This document shows, one piece after another, positions 15,470-26,477 of a stretch of DNA of 64,000 nt. Below the pieces are notes generated by a model that saw nothing but the letters and a program-made list of their open reading frames with translations, was not told the DNA's origin and searched no databases. Position numbers and translations under genes: made by a program. The number at the start of each line of letters is the position of its first letter. Position 1 is the stretch's first letter. The DNA is from Rhodococcus sp. WMMA185 (GTDB lineage: Bacteria > Actinomycetota > Actinomycetes > Mycobacteriales > Mycobacteriaceae): assembly GCF_001767395.1 (NCBI RefSeq), contig NZ_CP017014.1, positions 1,116,001-1,180,000 on the forward strand. Reading direction: 5' to 3'.

Positions 15470-16258
15470 TCAGCCCGAAGCGAGTATCAACCCGATTCCG
15501 TCAGCACGGGTCAGGCGCAACGTGTCCGATTCGACGGTGTAGTCGGTCTGTCCGTCCAATGCCGCGAGTACGGCACGCTCGACGTCGGCTACGTCGGGCG
15601 CACATGCCATCTTTGTCGTGGCCCACGGCCCGAATGTGATCGTGGTTTCCTGCACGTCCGCGGTCCCGACCATCTGGTTGCACCCGGTGAACCCGGACGC
15701 GGAACCATCATCCGCTATCAGCAACCGAGCTTCTACTCTGTCCAGTGCCGGGGTCGTCGTGGTCGCGTCTGGACCGATCAGCGCGGTCACCGTCCAGGTG
15801 GTCCCGACGACGGGCAGGTTCGGCCGCGCAACCTGCTCATCGGTCAGCGTCACGGATTCGGTGGGGGTGGTCAGGGTCAGGGTTTCCCCGTCGAGGTTCC
15901 AATTCGGTTGTGTATCAAGCAAATTTACTATCCACGCATCGGCGCCCGCGGCCTCGCCGAGGCACGCCATCTCGGTCATGACGAGAGGGCCCGTCACGAT
16001 CTTCCCGCCGGTAAGGTCGACGTCTGCGCTGCCCTGGTTACATCCGGCGTCGAACGAAATGCGCCCGGGGTCGGTGAACCCGAGCACGAGCGGCCCGCCC
16101 CCTGGAATCGGATCGCCCGCAACGGAGGTGGAAACGAAGGTTCGGCCCGTCGGGTCTGGCGGTGCGGCCTGTTCGCCCCCGCCGCACGCGGCGAGGGATG
16201 CGAAGGCCATAAGGCAGACAACGGCGGTGGTGGTACGCATTCTTTTCAGGCTAGACAT
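15470..16258 (-). CDS. Lipoprotein with two META/HslJ-like domains
   Basis: 262 aa. Signal peptide with lipobox L-A-A-C, acylated at Cys25, so membrane-anchored outside the cell. Two tandem META domains, about residues 38-140 and 150-262, each with a G-x-x-W/F-x-x-T/S opening, a central G-C-N-Q motif (D-A-G-C-N-Q and F-T-G-C-N-Q) and T-x-M-A-C. META/HslJ proteins are heat-shock or envelope proteins of unclear role. A start at 16240 is equally possible and keeps the signal peptide. Confidence 0.82.
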   Translation of the reverse strand: MSSLKRMRTTTAVVCLMAFASLAACGGGEQAAPPDPTGRTFVSTSVAGDPIPGGGPLVLGFTDPGRISFDAGCNQGSADVDLTGGKIVTGPLVMTEMACLGEAAGADAWIVNLLDTQPNWNLDGETLTLTTPTESVTLTDEQVARPNLPVVGTTWTVTALIGPDATTTTPALDRVEARLLIADDGSASGFTGCNQMVGTADVQETTITFGPWATTKMACAPDVADVERAVLAALDGQTDYTVESDTLRLTRADGIGLILASG

Positions 16259-16286
16259 GGGCCGGGCAAGTTGTGTGGTTTCCGGT

Positions 16287-16889
16287 TCAGCACCGAGTGA
16301 CGCGTCGGACCAGATCTTCCCATCCGTCGCCGATCCGCCCGGGCGACATGCCTAGGTCGCGCATCTGGTGGAGGACAAGGCTGGCCTCGAGTGGTGCGAG
16401 GAGCGAGCATGCGAGCAGGTCGAGGTCGCCATCCACCCCCGCTGCACGGAGCAGGGAGATCACGTGTGCGATCGAGACGGCACGGGCCGGGACCGCGAAC
16501 CGGACTTCAGGGGAAGTCTCCGCGGCCCTTTGCACCTCCCCCTGAACCTCGACCAATTCGATTCGGGCGCGCCCGAAAGCGATCAGCCGATCCACGGGGT
16601 CGGCGCCGGGACCGAGCGGTGGTGGGCCGAACATGAACCGTTGTTGCAGATCCTTTTCGGTGTGGTCGAGCAGCGATTGCATGAGACCTGACCGGCTACC
16701 GAACCTCCTGAACACAGTGCCTTTCCCCACACCGGCCTCGCAGGCGACGGCGTCCATCGTGACGGCGTCGGCACCCCGTTCGGCGACCAGGCGCGCGGCT
16801 GCGTCGAGCAGTAGTCGCCGGTTGCGTGCGGCGTCTCCTCGCTCGGGAGGGTCGGCACCGAGCTGAGGGAGAAGCGTTTCGCTGGTCAC
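16287..16889 (-). CDS. TetR/AcrR-family regulator
   Basis: 200 aa. N-terminal TetR helix-turn-helix at about 20-66 (L-L-L-D-A-A-A-R-L-V-A-E-R-G, then E-A-G-V-G-K-G-T-V-F-R-R-F-G-S-R), followed by an all-helical ligand domain. It is divergent from an NADPH-dependent FMN reductase, with a GC-rich palindrome between them that is its probable operator. Confidence 0.88.
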   Translation of the reverse strand: MTSETLLPQLGADPPERGDAARNRRLLLDAAARLVAERGADAVTMDAVACEAGVGKGTVFRRFGSRSGLMQSLLDHTEKDLQQRFMFGPPPLGPGADPVDRLIAFGRARIELVEVQGEVQRAAETSPEVRFAVPARAVSIAHVISLLRAAGVDGDLDLLACSLLAPLEASLVLHQMRDLGMSPGRIGDGWEDLVRRVTRC

Positions 16890-16915
16890 TCGCCCATCCT
16901 ATCGCTCATGGAATA

Positions 16916-16937
16916 TAAGTGGACCGCGGTCCGTTTA
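16916..16937. promoter_or_regulatory. TetR operator-like palindrome
   Basis: The 12-bp core GGACCGCGGTCC (16921-16932) is a perfect palindrome; flanks TAA (16916-16918) and TTA (16935-16937) extend the symmetry with two mismatched bases each side. It lies between the divergent TetR gene and the FMN reductase, well placed to control both. Confidence 0.75.
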
Positions 16938-16991
16938 TGCGATATGAATGGCATCGATCCGCCGATGCCGCATCTAGTAGGAGTTGTACAC

Positions 16992-17555
16992 ATGTCACAG
17001 ACCACCGTTCTCGCACTCGTCGGCAGTCTTCGTGCCGCCTCGGTCAACCGCCAGGTCGCTGAAACTGCCGTCTCCGTTGCGCCGGAAGGCGTCGAGGTGA
17101 TCATCTTCGACGGACTCGGTGACGTTCCCTTCTACAACGAGGACATCGACGGTGCGGCGCCGATTCCGGCCGTCGAGGCGCTGCGTGAGGCCGCCGGCAG
17201 AGCAGATGCCCTGTTGCTCGTCACGCCGGAGTACAACGGGACTGTTCCGGCTGTGCTGAAGAACGCCATCGACTGGATCTCCCGCCCCTATGGCTCCGGA
17301 GCCGTCCAGGGCAAGCCGGTCGCCGTGATCAGCGCCTCGCCCAGCGTCAACGGTGGCCGGTGGGCGCACGAGGACACTCGCAAAACAGCCCGAATCGCCG
17401 GAGGAAACGTGCTCGAAGACGTCACTCTTGCGATCGGCCGGACCGGTGAGAAGTTCGCCGACGGCCACCCGAAGGAGAACCTCGAGGTTGCGGAGCAGGT
17501 CGCGGGAGTCGTGATCAGCCTCGCGGACGCCACCAGGCAGTTAGTCGACGCCTGA
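16992..17555 (+). CDS. NADPH-dependent FMN reductase (flavodoxin-like)
   Basis: 187 aa from the ATG at 16992, with TAGGAG about 9 bases upstream. The FMN phosphate loop G-S-L-R-A-A-S-V-N-R is at about 11-20 and the second FMN motif P-E-Y-N-G-T-V-P-A-V-L-K-N-A-I-D-W near 78 is that of NADPH-dependent FMN/quinone/azo reductases. Cytosolic flavoenzyme for quinone, azo or chromate reduction. Divergent from and probably repressed by the TetR regulator. Confidence 0.88.
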   Translation: MSQTTVLALVGSLRAASVNRQVAETAVSVAPEGVEVIIFDGLGDVPFYNEDIDGAAPIPAVEALREAAGRADALLLVTPEYNGTVPAVLKNAIDWISRPYGSGAVQGKPVAVISASPSVNGGRWAHEDTRKTARIAGGNVLEDVTLAIGRTGEKFADGHPKENLEVAEQVAGVVISLADATRQLVDA

Positions 17556-17600
17556 CGGTCGTCCGCAGGGCGCCGGCGGTGGCGCGACTGTCGACGACCG
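17556..17600. terminator. Possible terminator between convergent genes
   Basis: CGGTCGTC (17556-17563) is reverse-complemented at 17593-17600 around a GC-rich 29-base interior, immediately after the FMN reductase stop and before the rpmF stop on the other strand. There is no T-tract, so confidence is low. Confidence 0.3.
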
Positions 17601-17623
17601 TGTCGCACCACCGCCGGTACTGA

Positions 17624-17797
17624 TCACAAGCGCGACGGATCGATCACGCCGAGTTGGATGCCGCGTACCAACCGCCGTGGGACGCGAAACTTCTGCCCGC
17701 CGACAGTGACGGTAACCAGGTCCGGCGCGGACGCCTTCCATTGCGCGCGGCGGCTATGCGTATTGGCGCGCGACATGCGCCTTTTGGGTACCGCCAT
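17624..17797 (-). CDS. rpmF: 50S ribosomal protein L32
   Basis: 57 aa, short but unmistakable: starts [17 protein letters not shown] and continues Q-W-K-A, the conserved L32 N-terminus. It contains no cysteine, so it cannot form the zinc ribbon of the C+ paralogues. It follows rpmE2 by 3 bases in an operon with the COG0523 gene, all downstream of Zur-like sites, and fits the zinc-sparing ribosome set. Confidence 0.9.
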   Translation of the reverse strand: MAVPKRRMSRANTHSRRAQWKASAPDLVTVTVGGQKFRVPRRLVRGIQLGVIDPSRL

Positions 17798-17800
17798 CGC

Positions 17801-18070
17801 TCAGCCCTCCGTGGTCGCGGGACGGGGCCGACGGCCGTAGCGACGCTCGAACTTCTCGACGCGGCCCTCGGTGTCGACGATGCGGTCGGCGCCGGTCCAG
17901 AACGGGTGGGATGCGCTGGTGATGTCGGCGACGACGAGCGGATAGGTGTGGCCATCCTCCCATTCCACGGTTCGTTCGGTCCGCGCTGTGGACCTGGTGA
18001 GGAAAGCGGTGCCCGTGGTCGCGTCCCGGAAGACCACGGGTCGGTAGTCGGGGTGGATGCCGGATTTCAT
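17801..18070 (-). CDS. rpmE2: 50S ribosomal protein L31 type B (zinc-independent)
   Basis: 89 aa from the ATG at 18070, which overlaps the stop of the COG0523 gene. [16 protein letters not shown] and the later S-x-S-H-P-F-W-T-G motif (here S-A-S-H-P-F-W-T-G) identify type B L31. The zinc-binding cysteines of type A are absent. In zinc starvation it replaces zinc-containing L31, releasing zinc. Part of the Zur-type operon with COG0523 and rpmF. Confidence 0.92.
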   Translation of the reverse strand: MKSGIHPDYRPVVFRDATTGTAFLTRSTARTERTVEWEDGHTYPLVVADITSASHPFWTGADRIVDTEGRVEKFERRYGRRPRPATTEG

Positions 18071-19299
18071 GATGCGATTTCTCCGTTCTTGTCGGCGGCG
18101 CCGAGCGGCGCCTCGGCGCAGGGATCGGTGTGAAACTGGCCGAACGGGTCGTCCCAGGTGGACCACGACTGCTCGTCGGCGAGTTCATACTCGGTGAGCA
18201 GCGCCCAGTTGAGCGCTGTGGTGATTGCCTCCGGTTCGACGTCGTGGACCAGCACGACGAGCGAGGTGTCCCGGTCGCCGAAGCGCTCGTCCCAGCCCAG
18301 GGCGGCGAGCGCGCGCCTTTCGCCGTCTACCTCGCGCAATTCGTCGTCCGTCATGTCGGCGAGCCAACGGTCGGCGGCGGCCACCCGCAGTCCCTCACCG
18401 GCGGATTCGAGCCACAGCGCGATGTCGGGCCGGGTGGCGAGCCAGAGCCTGCCGCGGGCAGTGACGACGCCCTCGAGCAGGACGTCGATCGCCTCGTGCA
18501 ATCGTCCCGGGTGGAACGGTCGCCGCGCGGTGAACTCGACCAGTGCGACGCCTTGATCGGCGTCGAGGGGTGGGCGGCCCCGGAGCAGCGGCGAGTGGAC
18601 TCCGTCGACGCGACCGCGCCGGGCATCGGCGCCAACGCGTGACAGCAGCGCAGGACCGTCGGGCACGTCAGAGGTCGGCGCTCCGGGCGCGAGCCTTGCC
18701 AGTACCGCCGACACCTTGTGGGCGAGCCAGGGCTCTGTGGTGCGAGTGTCGACGACGAGCGCGTCGGCGAACGCAGCCTGACCTACCGCGACCTGAGCGA
18801 CTGTCCGGTCGTCGTCGAGCTCCTCGTCGCCAGTTACATCTTCCCACCACAGCTCCGCATCGAGGCAGGTCACGACTGCCTCGATGCGGATATCCCGGCT
18901 GGCGGGACCGTCGATCTGCCCGACCACTCCGACCACCGGCACGTGTTCGACGGCCCAGCACACGGCCTCCGGTTCGAGCGCGGAGTCGAGTTCGAGAACG
19001 ATGCGGTCGACCGAACTCCACGTGTGCAGCCTCCGCAGCAGCGGCAGCAAGTCGTAGCGAAGCGTGCAGGACACGCAGCCATGGGCCAATTCGAGGACCT
19101 CGGTGGTCACCTCCGGCGCATCCACCGGTCCTGCTGTGAGGGTCCGATGCACGATGCCCTGACCGAGATCGCCGAGATCGTGCCGCACAACCACGGTGGA
19201 CGCGTCCCCGTCGAGGAACGACCGCGCCGTCGCGTGCACCGGCCCACTTCGTCCGCTCACCACAACCAGCGGCGTGCGGGATTCCGGATTCACAGCCAC
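18067..19299 (-). CDS. Zinc-starvation COG0523 protein with degenerate P-loop
   Basis: 410 aa from the GTG at 19299, which has AAAGG 9 bases upstream; the ATG at 19329 would sit inside a Zur-like box and is disfavoured. Overall a CobW/COG0523 protein, but the Walker A region reads [12 protein letters not shown] without the usual G-K-T/S, and the metal motif is G-C-V-S-C instead of C-x-C-C. A C-terminal CobW_C region with R-P-F-H-P-G-R-L is present. Position next to alternative ribosomal protein genes matches mycobacterial Rv0106 and, as I recall, the mrf gene of M. smegmatis that recruits a hibernation factor to zinc-free ribosomes. Likely Zur-repressed. GTPase activity is doubtful. Confidence 0.8.
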   Translation of the reverse strand: MAVNPESRTPLVVVSGRSGPVHATARSFLDGDASTVVVRHDLGDLGQGIVHRTLTAGPVDAPEVTTEVLELAHGCVSCTLRYDLLPLLRRLHTWSSVDRIVLELDSALEPEAVCWAVEHVPVVGVVGQIDGPASRDIRIEAVVTCLDAELWWEDVTGDEELDDDRTVAQVAVGQAAFADALVVDTRTTEPWLAHKVSAVLARLAPGAPTSDVPDGPALLSRVGADARRGRVDGVHSPLLRGRPPLDADQGVALVEFTARRPFHPGRLHEAIDVLLEGVVTARGRLWLATRPDIALWLESAGEGLRVAAADRWLADMTDDELREVDGERRALAALGWDERFGDRDTSLVVLVHDVEPEAITTALNWALLTEYELADEQSWSTWDDPFGQFHTDPCAEAPLGAADKNGEIAS

Positions 19300-19317
19300 A
19301 GTCGAGCACCTTTCGGA

Positions 19318-19330
19318 AATGATTGTCATT
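19318..19330. promoter_or_regulatory. Zur-box-like palindrome 1
   Basis: AATGA-TTG-TCATT, a perfect 5-bp-arm inverted repeat of the AT-rich form seen in actinobacterial Zur boxes. It is 18 bases upstream of the preferred start of the COG0523 gene (minus strand), so it can block that operon. Confidence 0.6.
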
Positions 19331-19362
19331 AACGACTGCCGACACTACACTCGATTGCCGGC

Positions 19363-19383
19363 TAACGACAATCGTTGTCATTA
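19363..19383. promoter_or_regulatory. Zur-box-like palindrome 2
   Basis: 21-bp palindrome with core GACAA-TCG-TTGTC and outer TAA/TTA, only one position each side unpaired. It lies 29 bases upstream of rpmB. This is very close to what is known for mycobacterial Zur sites (TAATGA-type flanks with a central A/T-rich dyad). With the first box it makes a shared control region for both divergent transcripts. Confidence 0.7.
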
Positions 19384-19412
19384 ATCGGCCAACTGGCCGG
19401 AAAGGAGCACCC

Positions 19413-19649
19413 GTGTCCGCTCACTGCCAGGTGACCGGCAGACGACCCGGCTTCGGACGATCGGTCTCGCACTCCCATCGCCGGACCGCCCGGCGCTGGA
19501 ACCCGAACATCCAAACCAAGACGTACTTCCTGCCGGGAGAGGGTCGCCGGATCACCCTGCGTCTGACCCCGAAGGGCATCCGGACGATAGACCGCGACGG
19601 CATCGAGGCCGTCGTCGCACGTATGAGGGCCAAGGGAGAGAAGGTTTAA
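19413..19649 (+). CDS. rpmB: 50S ribosomal protein L28, cysteine-poor paralogue
   Basis: 78 aa, GTG start at 19413 with AAAGGAG 6 bases upstream. L28 signature [10 protein letters not shown], then [16 protein letters not shown]. Only one Cys remains (H-C-Q), so the zinc CxxC pairs are absent (C- form). First gene of the rpmB-rpmG-rpsN-rpsR operon that replaces zinc-dependent ribosomal proteins. Confidence 0.92.
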   Translation: MSAHCQVTGRRPGFGRSVSHSHRRTARRWNPNIQTKTYFLPGEGRRITLRLTPKGIRTIDRDGIEAVVARMRAKGEKV

Positions 19650-19654
19650 AAGTC

Positions 19655-19819
19655 ATGGCACGCAACGAAACTCGGCCTCTAGTAAAACTGGTCTCGACGG
19701 AGGGGACCGGCTACCGGTACTACACGCGGAAGAACCGGCGCAACGATCCTGACCGTTTGGTGCTGCGTCGATACGACCCGGTGCTGCGTCGGCACGTCGA
19801 CTTCCGAGAGGAGCGCTGA
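19655..19819 (+). CDS. rpmG: 50S ribosomal protein L33, cysteine-free paralogue
   Basis: 54 aa, ATG at 19655, 5 bases after the rpmB stop. The L33 pattern M-A-R-N-E-x-R-P-x-V-K-L, [14 protein letters not shown] and [11 protein letters not shown] is clear. No cysteine, so no zinc knuckle. Member of the alternative ribosomal operon. Confidence 0.92.
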   Translation: MARNETRPLVKLVSTEGTGYRYYTRKNRRNDPDRLVLRRYDPVLRRHVDFREER

Positions 19820-19823
19820 GCAC

Positions 19824-20129
19824 GTGGCCAAGAAGTCGAAGATTGCCAAGAACGAGCAGCGGAAGCTAGTCGTCGCCCGGTACGCCTCGCTGCGGGCGGA
19901 GTTGAAGGAGACGATCCGACGGCCGGGCAGTACACCCGAGGAGCGCGCCGCAGCGCAGTCTCGACTGGCACGGCTACCCCGGGACGCGAGTCCGGTACGA
20001 CTACGCAATCGAGACGCCACGGACGGACGTCCACGAGGCCACCTACGAAAGTTTGGTCTCTCCCGCGTGCGAGTGCGCGAGATGGCTCACCGCGGGGAGC
20101 TGCCGGGCGTACACAAGTCGAGCTGGTGA
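19824..20129 (+). CDS. rpsN: 30S ribosomal protein S14, zinc-independent long form
   Basis: 101 aa, GTG start at 19824. [13 protein letters not shown] at the start and [20 protein letters not shown] at the end are diagnostic of the long S14 without the CxxC...CxxC zinc motif of the short form. Four bases after rpmG. Confidence 0.93.
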   Translation: MAKKSKIAKNEQRKLVVARYASLRAELKETIRRPGSTPEERAAAQSRLARLPRDASPVRLRNRDATDGRPRGHLRKFGLSRVRVREMAHRGELPGVHKSSW

Positions 20130-20139
20130 AGGAAGAGTA

Positions 20140-20394
20140 GTGGCAGCCAAGAGGGCACCCTCGAAGAAGGCGGGAAACGAACAGGGGCGCCGCCCCAAGA
20201 AGAACCCGCTTATCGCGGCCGGCATCGATACCGTCGATTACAAGGACATCAACCTTCTGCGCACGTTCATCTCGGATCGCGGCAAGATCCGCAGCCGCCG
20301 TGTCACGAGTTTGACCCCACAGCAGCAGCGCCAGGTCGCTACCGCCGTGAAGAACGCCCGTGAGATGGCGCTGCTTCCGTTCACCAACAGATAG
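20140..20394 (+). CDS. rpsR: 30S ribosomal protein S18, alternative paralogue
   Basis: 84 aa, GTG start at 20140 with GGAAG upstream. Shows the S18 core [19 protein letters not shown] and V-T[18 protein letters not shown]. No cysteines. Last gene of the operon; the actinobacterial pattern L28-L33-S14-S18 is complete. Confidence 0.93.
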   Translation: MAAKRAPSKKAGNEQGRRPKKNPLIAAGIDTVDYKDINLLRTFISDRGKIRSRRVTSLTPQQQRQVATAVKNAREMALLPFTNR

Positions 20395-20425
20395 CCGCAA
20401 CATCATCGCCGGGGCGCCGTCGCGG

Positions 20426-21259
20426 CTAGAGCCCAGCCCGATCGAGGGCCTCATCGACGGTATCCCGAACTGAATCGAAGTCGTCACCTGCTGCCAGAGC
20501 GGAGCTCGTGGCGGCTTCGATTTGCTCGCGGACCGTCTCGTACCTTGCCTCCCATTGCTCCTTGTTCTCGCGCCAGTACCCGATGACGTCGTAGCGATCC
20601 GCTGGCCACCCGAGGTCGTGTCGCAGCCAGCGTCGCACCACACGCGACACCTTTGCCTCCCCCGCGAACCACACGTAGCCCGGTTCATTCGGCCGCCACC
20701 AGGATCGAGCCGCCTCGGCGAGCAGGCTGTTTCCGATGCCGTTGCCGGTCCCGTGCAGCCAGGTCACCGTCAACTCCGCGTCGGTGACCAGATCTTGCTG
20801 GTCCTCGGGTGTGGTTACTTCCGCGATCACGTGTACCCGGGTCGAACTCGGCATCTCCTCGAGGATCCGGCCGACTGCAGGCAGGGCCGTCATGTCGGCG
20901 AGAAGGAGCTCCCATTTCGCGTCGTGAGGAGGGGCGTACCAACCCGAGGCGGTAGAGAATCCGACCGTCTCGCCCGGGCGTGCCTTCGCCGCCCAGCGCG
21001 CCGCCGTTCCTCCCGCATGAACGGCGAAATCGATGTCCATCTCCAAAGCGTCCGCGTCCCAGCGGCGCACTGTGTAGCTGCGCTTCTCGGCGCCGTCGGG
21101 TGGGAACGCGAGCAGAAGGCTCTCGTCCGGCGTCCCACTGGACTCGAATCGCCCCAGATCCCCGCCTGCGAGGGTAATCCTCCGCATGTTCGGCGTCAGC
21201 TTCGTCGACCGCGCCACGGGCGCCATCCACTCGAGAGGGTCGGGGGATGCATCGGGCAT
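20426..21259 (-). CDS. Siderophore-interacting protein, FAD ferric-siderophore reductase
   Basis: 277 aa. N-terminal FAD-binding domain (M-R-R-I-T-L near 25, R-S-Y-T-V-R-R at about 60-66, the FAD-contact motif R-x-Y-T) and C-terminal SIP domain with L-L-L-A-D-M-T-A-L-P-A and Y-V-W-F-A-G-E-A-K. Family members (ViuB, SIP) reduce iron from imported siderophores using NAD(P)H or another donor. No clear IdeR box was found upstream. Convergent with rpsR. Confidence 0.88.
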   Translation of the reverse strand: MPDASPDPLEWMAPVARSTKLTPNMRRITLAGGDLGRFESSGTPDESLLLAFPPDGAEKRSYTVRRWDADALEMDIDFAVHAGGTAARWAAKARPGETVGFSTASGWYAPPHDAKWELLLADMTALPAVGRILEEMPSSTRVHVIAEVTTPEDQQDLVTDAELTVTWLHGTGNGIGNSLLAEAARSWWRPNEPGYVWFAGEAKVSRVVRRWLRHDLGWPADRYDVIGYWRENKEQWEARYETVREQIEAATSSALAAGDDFDSVRDTVDEALDRAGL

Positions 21260-21688
21260 GCGGACAAGTTACCCGGCCGCGCATGGCGCGCAGGCGGCGT
21301 GCTTCTCGCTCGAGTTGCCGATGCAATCACGGCTGCCGGCATGGCGTAGTCTGCCTGAGCTCCCACGGCACTCGCCCGGGTCAGGGAAGTGACCTGCATC
21401 ACTATGAAAATGTGATGTACGACACGCCGACGTGACCGTGAGAATCCTCGATTCGCGGGACCCCGACCAGGGAATTTCATCAATGTGACTCACAACATCT
21501 CGGGTTAGATGTTTCTGTCAGCCACTAGGTGTAGTGTCTTGGGCACTGGGAGACCACAACGGAAAATGCTCGGGGGAGCATCTCCAGCGGGGGTGTCAAC
21601 ATCTCGGGTAAAGCAATCTTCGGGTACAGGAATCCCAGTGCGCCGAACACACTTCGTCAGCTCCATTTGGCAGTGGAAAGAGGGACTT
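21260..21688. other. 429-base regulatory gap before nrdH
   Basis: No gene. Holds an NrdR-like palindrome (21522-21537), a 13-bp direct repeat CAACATCTCGGGT at 21493-21505 and 21597-21609, an inverted repeat AACATCT/AGATGTT around 21494-21513, and a short ATGCTC/GAGCAT hairpin near 21565-21581. The nrdH leader is therefore long and structured. The left part (21260-21480) is the promoter side of the siderophore gene; nothing definite there. Confidence 0.55.
21522..21537. promoter_or_regulatory. NrdR-box-like palindrome
   Basis: CCACTAGGTGTAGTGT contains CACTA-N4-TAGTG, the form of the NrdR repressor site (ACACTA-like half-sites in a 16-bp box). It is 152 bases upstream of nrdH. NrdR sites usually occur in pairs; no equally good second box was found. 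Confidence 0.5.
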
Positions 21689-21922
21689 ATGAGCATCACC
21701 GTCTACACCAAGCCCGCTTGCGTTCAGTGCAATGCCACCTACCGTGCTCTCGACAAGGAGGGCATCGAGTACTCCGTCGTCGACATCACTCGAGACCCCG
21801 AGGCACGCGACTACGTCATGGCGCTGGGATACCTGCAGGCGCCTGTGATCGTGGCGGGTGACGAGCACTGGTCGGGCTTCCGTCCCGACCGCATCAAGTC
21901 CCTCTCGTCCAACGCTGCTTGA
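21689..21922 (+). CDS. nrdH: Glutaredoxin-like NrdH-redoxin
   Basis: 77 aa from the ATG at 21689, with AGAGGGA upstream. Thioredoxin-fold with the NrdH redox motif C-V-Q-C at 11-14, A-P-V-I-V near 52 and the C-terminal [10 protein letters not shown] that marks NrdH. It reduces the class Ib ribonucleotide reductase NrdE. First gene of nrdHIEF. Confidence 0.93.
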   Translation: MSITVYTKPACVQCNATYRALDKEGIEYSVVDITRDPEARDYVMALGYLQAPVIVAGDEHWSGFRPDRIKSLSSNAA

Positions 21923-22438
21923 AGCGAGGCGAGCGCGCCGTCCGAGGCCGAGGCAACCGAGGTCGAGCACGGCAGTAACCAGTAGTACTAGTCCAGATGG
22001 TGGAATACCGATGACATCGCTGGTGTACTTCTCCAGCGCCTCGGGGAACACGCACCGATTCGTCCAGCGGCTCGGGCTGCCTGCGACGCGCATACCCATC
22101 CACGACCGCGAAGGCACCTTCGAGGTCCATGAACCATATGTGTTGATCGTCCCTACGTACGGGGGCGGGACGACATCGACAGGCCGGGACACGAGCTACG
22201 TCCCGAAGCCTGTCATCCGATTTCTCAACAACCCGAACAACAGGTCGCTGATCAGAGCAGTGATCGCGGCAGGAAACACCAACTTTGGTGAATCCTATTG
22301 CTTTGCAGGAAACATCATCTCTCAGAAATGCCACGTTCCCTACCTCTACCGTTTCGAGCTCATGGGCACAGCCGAGGACGTCGAACGGGTAAGGGCAGGT
22401 CTGGGTGAATTCTGGGATCACTTAGACGAGGAGCAGCA

Positions 22439-25634
<3,196 letters not shown>

Positions 25635-25652
25635 CCACTGCCTGAGGTTTGA

Positions 25653-25699
25653 CCCAATGTCACATCGGTTCAGTTCAACTGTACTGGTGTGACATTGGG
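25653..25699. repeat. 47-bp palindromic element, copy 1
   Basis: CCCAATGTCACA (25653-25664) and TGTGACATTGGG (25688-25699) are perfect 12-bp arms, and the interior continues the dyad down to CAGTT-C-AACTG at the centre. A related 47-bp element with several compensating changes lies at 26423-26469. It stands 18 bases after nrdF. No T-tract. Could act as a bidirectional terminator, but the size, sequence conservation and paired placement suggest a repeat family. Confidence 0.85.
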
Positions 25700-25743
25700 C
25701 TATCGTTGGTCGTCCGGTGAATTGCCCTGCGCAGGAGGATCGA

Positions 25744-26379
25744 ATGCACGACGAACCCAATCGAGAATCGTGTGCACTCATAACGATTGATGTGCAAACG
25801 GATTTCGCGAGCAGGCAGGGCCCTGCATACATCGACGGCACGGAACCGTTGTTGCCGGCGATGGCGAAGGTAGTGCACGCGTTTCGCGAGAGTGGGAAGC
25901 CGATCGTGCACGTCGTCCGCCTCTACGAGAAGGACGGTAGTAACGCTGAACTCTGCCGTCGTGAGTTGGTCGCGAACAGCGCAGGGATCGCCGCTCCCGG
26001 TACCGAAGGCAGTCAACTCGCGGTCGAACTCAGGCCATCGCCAGATGTAATGATGGATCCGGAACGGTTGCTGCGTGGTGAGTTTCAGGAAGTTGCCACG
26101 AACGAATGGTTGATGTTCAAGCCCCGCTGGGGGGCGTTCTTCGAGACCGGTCTGAGCGCTCACCTCGAACAGTTGCGGGTGGACTCGCTCGTCTTTGTCG
26201 GCCTGAACTTTCCCAACTGCCCACGGACGAGTATCTACGAGGCGACAGAGCGAGACTTCAAGGTGGTCATGGCAAGTGACGCCATCTCCCGCACCTACGA
26301 TCGCGGTCTCGACGAATGTCGCGGAATCGGCGTACGGGTGAAGTCGAGCAGCGAAATCTGTCGGTGGATCCAGGAATGA
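25744..26379 (+). CDS. Isochorismatase-like cysteine hydrolase
   Basis: 211 aa from the ATG at 25744 with AGGAGG 5-10 bases upstream. The Asp-Lys-Cys triad is visible: Asp16 (I-D-V-Q-T-D-F), Lys126 (F-K-P-R-W-G-A-F) and Cys159 (N-F-P-N-C-P-R-T-S). Such enzymes hydrolyse amides or vinyl ethers (nicotinamidase, N-carbamoylsarcosine amidase, isochorismatase); the P-N-C-P motif is an amidase-like version, substrate unknown. It is a single gene enclosed by two 47-bp palindromes, in a place where the usual nrdF-to-fecB gene order is interrupted. Confidence 0.87.
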   Translation: MHDEPNRESCALITIDVQTDFASRQGPAYIDGTEPLLPAMAKVVHAFRESGKPIVHVVRLYEKDGSNAELCRRELVANSAGIAAPGTEGSQLAVELRPSPDVMMDPERLLRGEFQEVATNEWLMFKPRWGAFFETGLSAHLEQLRVDSLVFVGLNFPNCPRTSIYEATERDFKVVMASDAISRTYDRGLDECRGIGVRVKSSSEICRWIQE

Positions 26380-26422
26380 TCGCTGGTCCACGTGGGCCGG
26401 CGGTCCGGGGGTTAGTGAGTGA

Positions 26423-26469
26423 CCCAATGTCACATCGGCTCAATTGAACTGCACCGATGGGACATTGGG
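26423..26469. repeat. 47-bp palindromic element, copy 2
   Basis: Same length and same outer sequence as copy 1 (CCCAATGTCACATCGG at the left, ACATTGGG at the right), in the same orientation. It differs inside, where some changes keep pairing (CATCGG now pairs perfectly with CCGATG). It lies between the convergent ends of the cysteine hydrolase and the five-gene minus-strand operon. Confidence 0.85.
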
Positions 26470-26477
26470 CGGCGGCG

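Noticed and set aside
21401-21420. CRP/GlxR-like site (ATCAC...GTGAT)
   Set aside because: The half-sites are in inside-out orientation relative to TGTGA-N6-TCACA.
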